Origin: Euglena gracilis
Lineage: Eukaryota; Euglenida; Euglenophyceae; Euglenales
Assembly: GCA_039621445.1 (NCBI GenBank)
Contig: CP154956.1
Location: forward strand, 19,247,295-19,311,294
Length of the DNA: 64,000 bases
Reading direction: 5' to 3'
The notes below the pieces were generated by a model that did not search any database, was not told the DNA's origin, and worked only from the letters and a program-made list of their open reading frames with translations. Of this stretch, positions 9,898 through 22,018 are shown piece by piece (the first letter of the stretch is position 1; every line of letters begins with the position of its first letter). Both the position numbers and the translations under genes were made by a program.

Positions 9898-11579
9898 GTT
9901 GTTACCGGGGGGGGGGGGGGGGGATTTGGAGGCCGAAAAATTTGTTTGGGAAAAATTGGCGTACAGAAATCCTGCCAAATTTTTCCCGGCCCTTTTTTTG
10001 AATATCCTGCCTCAAAAATTTTCAAAATCACCTTTTTTCCAGTCATCTTGCAAACAAAACCTGCCAATTTTTTTCCGGGCCGTTTTCAGGTTTGGCACCA
10101 ATTTTTTTCGGCTTCCATTTTAGTCGGCTCTAAATTAAGTTAACTTCAATCCCCCCCCCCCGTAACAGAACGGCGGCTAGCATGTGAGGGCAGTGCCATA
10201 AGAGGGTGCTCTGCGTTGTGCGATGCAGCCATGAGGCATGAGGGCCTTTGGCTGGGACACCCGCACCAATTTTTTTGCCCCCATTTCATTTTGCTTCTTC
10301 CTTTCAATTTATGCCGTTTTCTTCGGGTTCCCGGCACTCCCCCCTCACAAACTTTTTGGCCACCTTTTTTGCTCCCCCGACCTCACCGCACCGCACCCCC
10401 CCCCCACCGTTCCTTCACCCAACCCCGTCTTTCCCACCCACATCTTTGTGAAGCCCAGTCGACACCACTTCACCACCGTCAGGATGAGCATCCGCCGACA
10501 CGCCCACCACCTCCTGCATCGTTCCCTCTCTGCAAAGGCACCCTCCTTTCAAAATAGCATTTCAGACCAAAAAGCCGTAACCCTTCCTCATCCCACCGGG
10601 CCTCCCCGCACTTTCGCAAATGACTTTTTTGGTTTTCCTTTTTGGTATACCAGGTGACAAGTGATCCTTTTTGAGTTTTGGAGCCAGTTTGGCCTTTGGA
10701 CTTTTCATTTTGGACCTTTTTTCAAACGCAAAAAGCCCTTACCCTTTACTGCCTTTGTTTTTTCGGCTGTTTCCCCCGGTGTCCCAAGCTGCTTTGATTT
10801 CCTGTTTTTTACTGTTTTTTTTGAAGTAGTTGTTTTTTGCGCGGGAAAAATTTGGTGTTTTGTTGACAAGGGAATGCAAATGCGGTAAGAAGCAAAGGCA
10901 GGACTGCACAACAGTTTTTTCCAAATGTCCCAATCCCAATTTTGAGTGGTATTTGTGTTTCCTTTTTTTGCGCGCGCAATAGCACATTTTTGTCTTTTGG
11001 ATCTTTTTGCCCCATGAATGAGTGCGGTTGGCTGACAAGCGGCGAGACACCGTCCGGGGTGGATCGTCGGGGCAGCCCACCATTTGTGCATGCCCGGAGG
11101 TTGGCGGAGACTTTGCTTGATCCAGGCGGATCCGTTTGCCGCGTTCTTCGGATTCCCGGCACTTCGTCCACATTGTTCCGCTGCTGCGTGTTTCCAACGG
11201 TGACCAGGCTGGCCTGGGTGAGAGCGGTGACCTATCGCTCGCCCGGACCTAGACCGCCACCTCACTGCACCGCCGCTGCACGTTACCCTCAGACCGTCAG
11301 CAGCGCTCATTCACGCCGAACCCTCCTCGTGCTTCCGTACCACAGACTCGTACAGCGAAGCCGCATGGCACACGCTTTCCGGCATCACCACGGCGTCACT
11401 GCGATGGCCCTGAGATGGATCCGCCGCAGTTGTCGATTCTCAACTGACCGCCTATATTGTCGTTTGGTGCCGAGCACCCCTCCGGATCCCTTGGCAAAGT
11501 GCCCTAGTCGGGTCGCTTCCTGTTTTCAAAATAAGCTCACCAAAAGCCAGTTTCAGATTGCCAGCAATCGTAACCCTTC
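9898..11579. other. No supported gene
   Basis: T-rich spacer with many TTTTTTGG strings. About 11000-11580 is more GC-balanced and has an open plus frame of 215 codons (10942-11589) and an open minus frame. Neither has recognisable motifs, and the plus frame runs into the TIR element at 11585, so I treat both as chance. Confidence 0.4.
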
Positions 11580-11584
11580 TCATG

Positions 11585-13225
11585 CTTAGGCGGCCGGATT
11601 CGCACTTAAGCTTTTCTATGTTGATTTGCGCACTTGCGCAAATTTCCGACTTTTTTGGTTTCGGCTGGGAAGGTCAGGGGTGTTTGAAAACAAGGTGACA
11701 AGAGAGTGCAAAAAATGAGCAAAATTCTGTTTTTGGCGGTATGACCCCTGGGACTTTGGCCAAAAATGGTGTTTTTGAGGGGTCCGGAAATGGGCTTTGC
11801 ACGTTGAAACCCCCGGACCTTCCCTCCTGGGAGCGGAAAAAAAAAAGCAAAAAAGCGGCAGAGGAACGGGACCTTTACTGCCTTTGTTGCTCTTTTCGGC
11901 TGTTTCCCCGGGTGTGCCCAAGCTGCTGGCGATGTGCGTCCTGGGTGTTTGTCGGACTGCTTTGATTGAAGCGCCTTGGTGTGGTGTTTTTGGGTTGTTT
12001 GTTAAAGCGCGGGGGGATTAAGTGCCGGGGTGTGTGGGTGTGGTGTGAAGGTAGGTGCGGGGTGTTTGGCAAGGGAAGCACAGAGGGGAAGAAATGGGGT
12101 CCACAGGGAATGAAGGGGACGGGCGTCTCACACCCCACTTGTCCCCGGGGTTTATTTGCGCAAATGCACGCACCAACACATCTATCATGTTCAAAAACCT
12201 CGTAGGGTCATGGACCTCATCAGTGTTCTTTAACACAGACATGTTGTGTGTTGCCTCCCATTTCACAAACCATCCACATGCCAGTTTCCCCGAGGTGTTG
12301 GTTTGCGCAATTGCGCACACCAACACAATGTGTTTGTGCGCGCATTTGCACCCGCAAACGTGTATTTTGCTTTCAACGTTGTGTGTTTATTTGCGCAACC
12401 GCGCCCATAAACCTAATTGTTTTTATTTGCGCAAATGCACGCACAAACGCACATCAGTTCTGTGATGGCTGGCTGAAGTAGTCTGTAGTATGTGGTGTAA
12501 TGAGGCTCCGTCTGTCTTTACCCTTTGGGTGGGTGACTGCAGAACCAAAGCCAGTTCAGTCAGCACGTCAGCACCAGTTCCAAGTGTCGTAGCAAGGGGT
12601 GTGTGTTTCCCACCTGTTTGATGTGCAAGAGCAGTCTCACCCTCCACCCTCTTTGCGTCACCTGGACAAACCCCCCCGGTTTTATATTTGGACGGAAATT
12701 TCAAGACCCCACGGGGGGTTTTATATTTGGGGGGGGGGGTTATATTCGGTCGGAAAAATCAACTTCTCGGCGGGATCCAGTAGTCACTTTTTCGGTCCAA
12801 AATCACAAATACGCCCCACCTGTGGGGGTCCCAAAATTTCACTTTTCGGGCGAAGGAGCAATTTTCACACGTTTTTGGTAAAAATTGCTCCCAAATCTGC
12901 CAAAAATCATAATTTCAGGAGAGATTTTGTCGAATTTTTTTTCCTTCCGGCGCTTCGCGTCGGAGGGGGGGATTTATATTCGGGCGGGATTTCAAGGTCC
13001 CCAGGGGGGTTTGGGGAGGGGTTGTATTTGGGGGGGGGGTTGTATTTGAGGGGTTTTACTAAACTGCCGGGAGTTAATCCCCTCCAATACAGGGTTGCAA
13101 TAGTTCATAATTTGTTATCCCTGTGTCAGGGTACAGGGTCCCAGAAATTTCGTAGAATTTGCGTGTTTGCGCAAATGCGCCCATTTCAATGAAAAAACCC
13201 TTAAGTGCGAATCCGGCCGCCTAAG
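11585..13225. mobile_element. 1.64-kb TIR transposon with 5-bp target duplication
   Basis: Perfect 26-bp terminal inverted repeats begin CTTAGGCGGCCGGATTCGC (left arm 11585-11610, right arm 13200-13225). They are flanked by TCATG on both sides (11580-11584 and 13226-13230). Inside are at least seven copies, in both orientations, of a TTTGCGCAAATGCGC-like palindrome (near 11622, 12157, 12303, 12329, 12393, 12428 and 13166). Such copies often serve as transposase-binding subterminal repeats. No transposase ORF is seen, so the element is non-autonomous. A 5-bp duplication is known for Transib among others, but the ends do not allow assignment. Confidence 0.85.
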
Positions 13226-13379
13226 TCATGTGGCGTTGCTGATGTCTCCACGGTTGCAGCATGCAGTCAACTTTTGGGAGTTTCGGTGTGAAAGCAGCGT
13301 GCTTACAACCTGGTGGGTTTCGTGGTTAAGATTCCATTTTCCGCAACCTTCACCAGCGGTGATGGTTTTGACCCATGAC

Positions 13380-13810
13380 CATTGCATAAACCCCCCCAAA
13401 AATAAGACCGGGGGTCCATTTCATGGGTCGGTTGCTGGAAAGCCCGAGGGGGAGTCTTGTTCACGGGGGGAGGTCTCCATTTTCTGGATTTTTGCTGGAA
13501 ATTTTTTCGACCCCCCAAAATGTCTAAAAATGCCCCCCCCCCCCCAAAATACCAGGTTTTGAAAAATTCGGCGCTTCGCGCCAGACAAATAGGGGGAAAA
13601 TTTGCTGAATTGGTGAAAATTGTCCCAAAATGGCAGATTTACCCCCTCCAAAAAATGTCCCATTTTTCAAAAATCCGGCGCAAAGCGCCGGCAGGTCTTA
13701 TATTATGGGGGGGTCCATTTCATGGATTTTTGCTCGGACCGGCCAGGGGGGGTCTTATTTTGGGGGGGGGGTCCATTTTATGGGGGGGTCTTATTTTTGG
13801 GGGGTGGTTT
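13380..13810. repeat. GGTCCATTTCATGG/GGTCTTATTTT repeat block
   Basis: Repeated motifs GGGGTCCATTTCATGG, TTTTTGCTCGGACCGGCCAGG and GGGGTCTTATTTTGGGG alternate with C/G runs and two CGGCGC/GCGCCG hairpins. The same order recurs at 44150-44300, nested in another element. Noncoding. Confidence 0.6.
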
Positions 13811-14440
13811 AGGGTCAATGCCTGCAAAACCAGCTGAAAAAAATGAGTCTTTGGCCTCTGATTTCCCATGTTCCCAGGTATGCCATGCAGACTGGTGGGC
13901 TTTGGCAGCGGAATGTCAGGCTTTGGGTTACCTGACGCTGGACACTGGCTGCTCTAGGGCTGTATGGGAATCCCCAGAACCCTATGGAAGGTGGGTGTGG
14001 GGTTAACCCCCCACCACCAGCATCCTGGTGAGTGGGGGGTATCCGACCAACCCCGCACCTGCGACCAGGCTGCCGGGCCTGTGACCTCTCCACCGCTGCC
14101 CCCTTCAGGCCGCCTCCCCCTCCCCCCCTCCCCCGGCGTGTCTGGTGGCCGCCATGGAGCAGTCTGCTGGGCAGTCCCCCGCGGCAGGCGGCAGCGCGAG
14201 GTCCGCTGCGAACGCCAGCAGCGGGGGGGGGGGGGGACAGAGGTTTTTTGAAACGTTGGTGACCCGCGGTGGTCTCCATCATAGATTGTCCATTTTGACC
14301 ATTTTTGACCACTTTGTGACTTGCAGGCATTTGGCTGCTGGAGTGGATGTGGGTACTAGAGCGGATGCACCTGCTGGAGCGGATGTGGGATGTGAATGTG
14401 GCCACTGAGCGGATGCGGGTACTGCAGGGAGGGGATGCAC
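13811..14440. other. Possible exon near 14105-14235, otherwise spacer
   Basis: A plus frame reads MEQSAGQSPAAGGSARSAAN after an AG near 14109. The minus frame is also open and a G-run follows. A tandem GGAGCGGATG(T/C)GGGTAC repeat lies at about 14340-14420. Nothing is recognised. Confidence 0.25.
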
Positions 14441-16150
14441 AGCGCTGTACCCCCCCCTATGTCCAACGACCCCCCTATGTCCAATGACCACCCCCCCGGT
14501 CAGAGGACACCTTTTCGGAGGTTTGACCAAATTTTTGGTCCCGGCGTGAAGCGCCGGGACGAAAAATTTGGCCAAAATGCCATTTTTGACACTTTTGGAC
14601 AAAAATTTGTCAAAATTGCCCAAAATTCTCGGCGCAAAGCGCCGGAAGGGAAAATTTGGGCATTTTTGGGTGGGTAGGGACCCGGGTACCCGCCAACTTT
14701 ATTCATTTTACGCAAACTTGACACCCCTTAGTGACCCCCCGTAGTTGCACTCAGCCTTCTTGTCTATTTATGGCCGGCGCTAACTTCGCTTCTGGCCCAG
14801 TTGTGTGGTGAGTGGCCAGGGACCCCTTACACCAGTACCTCCCGAGGTGCTGGTGTGACCCCTGGGGGGGGAGGGGTGGGTTCAGGAAAAAATTTCCCTC
14901 ACCAAGTGAATCTATGGTCTCCATGCTGGCTTAATGGATGTCCCCATCCCAACCCAACTGCAAATGACTGACTGCTTTTCAGCCCCAGACCCTTGGGAGA
15001 GAGGGGGTCTGCCGGAAATCGCCAAAAGAAAGTGAAGTGAAGTGAAGTGAAGAGTGAACGCCCCCCCCCCATGTCAGTAAGAAAAGGATTGGTCCCAACC
15101 CCAACCCCTCCCCTGGACATCTCCACAGAGGGGCATTTCCTCTTTTTTCGGAGCGAAGCCCACAATAGATTTTTTATTTATCATAAACAAATTTATCATA
15201 GATTTTTCAGACATCTTTGCCCCTTCTCATGCATGCGGTCAATGGGTGGGAGCCGATCACCCCTTCTCCCCGAAGAGAAGCATCGGCTTGAATAACCTCC
15301 CCTGACAACGACTGATGGGAAGCTTTCGGTATTGAGGGGGGGGGGGTTGTTGGGGGGGGGTAGGGTTGACCTTGGGGGTGTTCGGACCCACCCCCACCCT
15401 CTCCTTGGGAGGTTTCAAAAATAGCAAAAAAAAATTCTGGTGCTGTGCGCCAAGAAGTGCAAAAAAAAATGGCTGTCTTTCCCGCTTTTAATCGCGGTGC
15501 ACTTTTTTTTTGATGTTTGTGTATTTTCGACATGAAAAGATGTTTAATACATTTAGATAATCTATTTTTTACTTATTTTCAAAAAAATTAAGATATATTC
15601 CAACAAAAAGGGCCTGGAATCTGGCCTTTGACTGGCCAAAGAAGGCCTCTTATTTTCTTTGAGGTGGCAGGGGTGGGGGGCGACCCTCCTCTTTTGTAGG
15701 GGGTCCGGGCCATAAGCGTGTCCGACCCCCCCCCCCAGGGTGGCAGGCTTGTTTTTCCAGAGTGACTGATTGGGTTTTGGCTCCAGACCCCCCCCCCCCC
15801 GGGGGGAGTCGGCCAGGATGGCCAAAAGTGGCCACTCGGCGCCGAAGGCGCCGGAAAATGTTTGGATTTCGACCAAACTCCTTTGATTTTTTGGCTTATT
15901 TTTGGCCGAGTTGCCAGAGTGACCGACTCCCCCCCCCCCCCCGTGGGCCGGGGGGGGGGGTAGGAAGTGGGTGACTGGTTTTTGAAAAGTGACTGACTGG
16001 TTTTTTTGAAATTGGAAACTGACCTCCAATGTGTGCACTGCTGGAGAATACCCGCCCAACCAGATGTCGATTGTGGATGTTTAGTCGAAGCGCCAACATT
16101 AATCTCGATTTCACGCAATCACACACTTGGTTGCAGTTCGCAATGTGTGA
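14441..16150. other. Repeat-filled spacer
   Basis: Contains C/G runs, CGGCGT/GCGCCG hairpins at about 14543 and 14630, a GTGAA tandem near 15031-15056, and a GACTGACTGG/ATTGTAT-type repeat at about 15766-16010. No coding frame is supported. Confidence 0.5.
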
Positions 16151-16156
16151 TTGTAC

Positions 16157-19100
16157 ATGAAGTCCCTGGGGGGTCGGTAAGTAATGGTATGGGCTTCCCA
16201 CACATCCCTGACCCCCAGGGAACATTTTTATTTGAATGGCTATGGTGTTCAGAAGTCATAGGTTCGGCGGCAGTCAATCAGCCTGACGTGTCGCCCTTCA
16301 AGGGAACGCGGAGAGGGGGATGGGAGGGTGGGGTGGCAGGCGGCCCAAGGGGGTTGGCTGTGGAAAAAAAAACAGCCGGCGGTGCTCGTTAAACCCCCCA
16401 GGGTTGTATGGGAAGCTCAGCAGACATGAGGTTTGGGGTCACCCCCCTGGGGGGTAAGGTGGTAGGGGGTTCCCCCCACCCCCCACCCCAGTTTCGGAAG
16501 GGGTATCCCCCACCCCCCTCCTCTGCGGGGGGAAAAATATTTTGCCGCTTCGCCGGGTGTGTATTTTAGGACCCTCTTGGGGCTCAATTTGAATTCTGCT
16601 CTCAACACGGAGATGTTCCGGCGACCGAAAACTGGAGCCAGGAGGGGGGTCCCCCACCCCCTCTCCTCCTCCTCCGAGATTCTCATCAGGGGTTTTTTTA
16701 GTTGTGGACCCCCCGGGGGGGTAGAGTGGGTGGGTCCGGCCGAGCCCCCCCCCCCCCCAGAGGGGGTGGGATATACTTTTCGGCGCCGAAGGCGCCGAAA
16801 AAGTGCTACGCTTTTTTTTTTTCGGCCATTTTCTTTGTGGGTCCCCCGGGACCCCCCCCCCCCAGGGGGTGGGTGGGTGGGGGGAGCCCCCTCCCCCCTG
16901 ATCTTAAAGAAACCCCTGACTCCCATACATGCCTGCTCCCCCTTCCATTCTGGGTTCACAGGGCGGCTGCGGTGTTAATCGCCGCTGGGGTGCTCTTCCT
17001 CCTTGGGGCGGCCGTCACTGAACAGCCTGGTGTGTGCCCCCACCCATCTGTCACCCCCTTGCCCCCCCTGTTGTTTGGCCCTCGCCTCCTCCTTACATAC
17101 AAACTTGGCCTCCCCCTGAAGGTTTACTCCGGCATCTTGCAATTTTGGAAGCCCCCTTTATAGCCTTTTTAGCGTACTCTGCAAATTGCCCACAAATGTT
17201 CGCAACATTCAAATCCCCCCCAACGTACCTGGTGTCCCAGGGTCGGGGGGGGGTGCCCTCCTCCCTGTTCAAGACACGGCGTCGTTGACGTTCCCCTCAT
17301 CCCCGGTGTCCGTGCCAACGTTTGGAGCATTGCTTTCAGGCTTTTGCTTAAGGGATTGCAGTACCCCCCCCGGGGGGGGGGGCTGCAGCTAGTCCAAATT
17401 TGGCTAGTGGGATTTCTAGCAGACCCCCCCGGGGGGGCCTGCTACAGGGCTAGCTAGTGGAAATTTTTTTCCAGTGACCGGCGCGAAGCGCCGGAATTTT
17501 TTTTGGGGACCCCCAAAAATGGCCAAAAATGCCCGTTTTTGGCCATTCTTGGGAATTTTTGGAACGAAATCTGCAAAAAAAAAAACCTCTTAAAACCCTC
17601 ATTTCCACCTCGGCGCGCAGCGCCGGAGGAATTTTTTTTTTCCAATGGGGGGACCCCCGGACTCCCCCCCCCCCCGGGGGGAGGGGGGGTCCTAGCTAGT
17701 CCATTTTTTCCAGTGTCTAGCCGATTGGCTAGCCACTACCCCCCCCCCCTGGGGTCCTTAAGCAAAAGCCTGATTGCTTTCTTGTGGAAAGGCCCACGCG
17801 GTGCGAAGCGCCAAAGGAAACCTCCAGGCGTCTTTGGAAACCCGGCGTCCGAGTCACGGGTCACCAAGATCCGTCCAGGAAAAAAACCATCTCAAATAAG
17901 GCCCACCTCATGGTTGACCCAAAAAAGCAAGACCGGACTTATTTCAGGGGGGGTTGGGTGAACGGCCTCCCCCCCCCCCACCTCACAGCGGCGGACCTCT
18001 GGAGCACGGGCCCTGCGGCGGGGCTCCGGTTCCAGGTGCTGGCGAGGGTTGCTCGGCATCGTTTTGCCGCGGATTTCTTTGGGCAGGATGGGGCGCATTT
18101 TTTCAGTATGGACAGCACACATCCCTTCAGGGTTCTTTAAGGCCAACTTTTCCCAGGATTTAAGTCATCTTAAGGCATTTTTCAGGGTTTTTTTTATAAA
18201 AAAACTTTATCGGGTTGATTTAAAAAATAATTCTATTTCCAAGGGTGGCGCGAGGCGATCTTGTCATCGAATGGGGTCCAAAGAGTCCAAAAAAAAAAGT
18301 CGACAAGGGTTGCTTGGATGCAATGCTCCAAGGGCGCTGGAAATCATGTTTCTGCCTGGAGTTGGCGTGCATTTGCCTAGATTTTGCAATTTCATCCCCA
18401 CCCGGCCGGGTAAAATCTGCCAGAATGAATTTTGACAGTTTGAAAAAAATTTGACACACAAAAAAAAACAGAAAAACAAGAATAGTTTGAAAAAAGGCGC
18501 TTTAGAAAGTATTTTCAGCATCCCTGTCATAGGGGGCGTCCATCCAGTGCCTTGCAGGCCAGAACAGGACCCATGCATCACCGAGCATCCATCAGCAGTC
18601 CCCTGCCACGCCGCCCCATCCCCGCACCGTTTAAAGCCCTGCGGCACCCACAGGCGTTCCCCGCCGTCCGACACCTCCCCCCCCCCCCCCCGCGCCAATC
18701 CCAACTTCCAGTATGACGTTCCGGGGCGGGGGGGGGGGGTGAGGGTGCACCATGGCCCCTTCCTCGTTTGCAGGTGGCTGCCAGCCGACCGCTGCGGGTC
18801 GGCCGACAGGCGCGGCGCAGCGCCCCCGACTCCCCCTTTACCACAGGTCCGCCCGCTCCGCCCAGCTGCCGCCTGAAAGGGGGGGGCTTTCTTCAGCAAG
18901 AGGGCCAAACCGGGGGGTCCAGCCAGAAGTTCCCAGTCAGGCTCAGGGCTGTATGAGATCTTCAAAATTGCATGAGTGGGTGGGTTTGAGGGTTCACCCC
19001 ACCCCGTCTTTGCAGGTGGTTGGCGGGGGCGGGGGCAGTCCGACCCCCCCCCCACTTGGCCTTCCGGTGTTTCCGCAGGGCTGATTTTTAGTTCAAAATT

Positions 19101-20057
19101 TTCTTTCTGTTGCTTCTGTGTGGAAGGAACTTTTCCTGGCGCGGCGCCAGGGAATTTCAGAAGCCGGACCTCACCCGACCATCCCCCCCCCTGCCAGCTG
19201 GGCTGTACCCCCACCCCCAGGGGGTTGAGTTGTTATTGAAATTTCGAATCCTAGCGAAACCGGGCTTTACCCAAAAAAAATTTGCCGCAAAGCACCGAAA
19301 CCTTTTGAAAAAGGTGGTGAAGATGGCAAGAAATGGCTTTTTTGGGGAGGTGGTGTGTTCCGCTCCGATGTGCAAAACCAAGTGGCATTTCTTATCTCAC
19401 GCCACAGATGCACCACAGATATTGCCTGCGGCGGACAGTGCATCGCACAGCAGCCTCACCGAGGAAAATGTGCAGCGGGTTTGATCTGCTCTTGTTGCCA
19501 TTCAGTTCCTTGCGCATGGTGACAGGATGGATGGTTCCATAATGGAGAAACCTGGAAGATAATTTGTCAGAACGTTGGCGTTGTATCATGGAACATACAT
19601 CATTCGCTTGCAATGCTCCAAATTGCATTGCTCCACAAAACTGAAATATATTTTTTTGTTTTATTTTGACTCCCAGGTCAAAAAAGCAGAACAAAGCACA
19701 AATCATGATGTACATTCATCCACGATATTTATGCATATATGCATACCCCCCCCCCCGGGAGGCTGTTATGCCCGAGAACCTCCGGGAAACTGTCAGAATG
19801 CAAAAAATGACCCTGTCAGGTTGGCTGGTACCAGGGACCCTGACAATTTCCGATACCGACAGGTTGGCCGGTTACAGGGACGGATTTTCTATTGAATGCC
19901 CGACCCAGGGAACTGTCATGGTTCCGCCCGGGAAACACTCAGGGTCTTTGGTACCGGCTGACCTATCAGCATGGGAAGTTGTCAGGGTCCCCGATACCAG
20001 CCAACCTGTCAGGTGACGGTTTCCCGGGAAGGAGGAGGTAGGTACCTGTGTACTTAT

Positions 20058-20107
<50 letters not shown>

Positions 20108-21971
20108 TGTGTGATTCATGCAATTTCGCTCTCTGCCGTTGAAATATCATAGTTACCCTCCCCCCTCCCTGCAGTTGGTGCCAGTATTGGCCAAATTGTC
20201 TTTTTGGACAGTCCCCGCCACCGGCACCAAATGCGCCGGCTGGTTTGCCAGGCGACAACGTCTGGCCCAGTGAACGTTACCCACCACGACACGAATCAGT
20301 GGATGCCCCATACGACCCAAAGTTCTCCCTCGTGCGCAATCGTGCCCCGCGGATGTCCCATCCAGTTTGCCTCGGACCCCCCCCCCCCGCAGGTGCTGGA
20401 TGCGGTGCGGCCGTACCTGATCGCTGATGGAGGTGTGCTCTGCCCCCCCCCCCGGCGGTTTCCATCCGAGGCAACCCCGACTGTCAACAGAACCTGTTGC
20501 GTAAAAAAAAACCTAATAAAAAAATGCCGAATCGCACAAATACACAAAGTTCACACACAGGCAATGCAAAATAGTAAGCTAGGTTTATTTGTACTTTTAA
20601 GCGAATGGTCAAATTTGTGAGTTTGTACATAATGCAAGCAAGTGCACCTCCGATTAGAGGCTCAGACCTGGGTCCTGCCAAAAGTCAATAACACCAACCT
20701 CGTTGGCCCCCTAGTCGAGGGGAGGCAAGTGAAGGCTTGAATGGCGTCCAGTTTCACAAATTTCCCCCTGACAGGAAACGTCAAACTGGTGGAGATCGTC
20801 GGCACAACCGTTCGGTTGGAGCTACAGGTGCAGTATTCTCTGAGTGAAGCCTCTGGCATACCCTGTCCCCATAACCCCCCCCCCAAAGACCCCGGGTATA
20901 CGGTTTGGGTCCGTCGCTGATAATCTTCGGGGGGGGGGGGGGGTTATATTGCAGCGGTCAATTTGGTGGAGTTTTGCTGAAAATTTTAGCCAAAAAGCCT
21001 TCCCACAGGAGGGTCCAAAGATACGTCCAAAAAAGCATTATTTTGGCAATAAGCAAAATTGTCCCAACAGTACCAATTTTAGCGCGTAATAGCGGGTGAA
21101 AATCAAAAAAAAAATGCCAATCACCCAAGTTCGGGACAATTTCACAGTTTAAGGGGAGAGGGCTATTTTTAGGACTGTTTCCAAAGATCCTGAGGGGGGT
21201 CTGATTTTTGGTGGGGTCTATTTTTTTCCCTGGGGTTTTTGATGAAAATTGTCAGAGGGGTTTTATTTTTTCGGGGAGGGTCTGTGGGGGGAAATTAAAA
21301 TTATCAGCTTTCAAATTGTTTGGTCCGGCGAGTTCCAGTCAACCTGCAGTCCAGCCTGAGCGTCCAAGTGTTCATTTCTCTCCTGCATGAAACGTAATGT
21401 GTAACAGCCAGAGGCTCTCGTCTGGCCCACACAGGGGTAAACCCCCTGCAAGCGCACCCCCCATTTTGATGGGGTTTCTAAAGGAAATCAACAAAGATCG
21501 CGCGGTGGTCCGCTATAAGTGCACCCGTGCTTCTACTGGGGGGGGGGGGTGACACGTATTCGGGCACTGCCTGAAAGGCTTTCATTGAAAATTGGCTGTT
21601 GCCCTCGGGGGTGTGGCACTTATTTTGGGCACTGCACACCATTTGGGCACCGCGCACATAAATGGGGGGCCCAGATGGGATGGTTGGTGGCGGGTCCACC
21701 CGCCGGTCTGGCGGATGGTCGCTGTCCTGTTGTCAGGGAGCCTGTGGGTCGTGTCCCTCCAGCACGACCACGATGACCCTCGGCATCAAACGGTGTGCCG
21801 GCCAGGCTGGAACCGCTTTCAGTCCTGTAGCGTACTTAAATCTGCGAATCAGGTGAACAATGTGTGCAGGAAAACAACAAAACGTCGTGAAAGCAATACC
21901 AAATAATGCACAAAATATATCAAGAAAATCACATGTATGATGGCAAATATATATGTATATATATATATATA

Positions 21972-22018
<47 letters not shown>

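Noticed and set aside
10942-11589. 215-codon plus-strand ORF
   Set aside because: Runs into a transposon terminal repeat, has no motif, and a long minus-strand frame is also open.
13560-17640. Regularly recurring CGGCGC...GCGCCG palindromes as a possible CRISPR-like or terminator array
   Set aside because: Spacing is irregular, flanking sequence is repeated too, and each lies in a miniature transposon.
18752-18900. MAPSSFAGG... ORF as an alternative NFU start with a Phe-bearing transit peptide like those of glaucophytes
   Set aside because: The exon at 18774 with its CAG acceptor joins in phase to exons on both sides, and the 16157 start has a better donor and signal peptide; the ATG at 18752 gives the wrong frame for the next exon.
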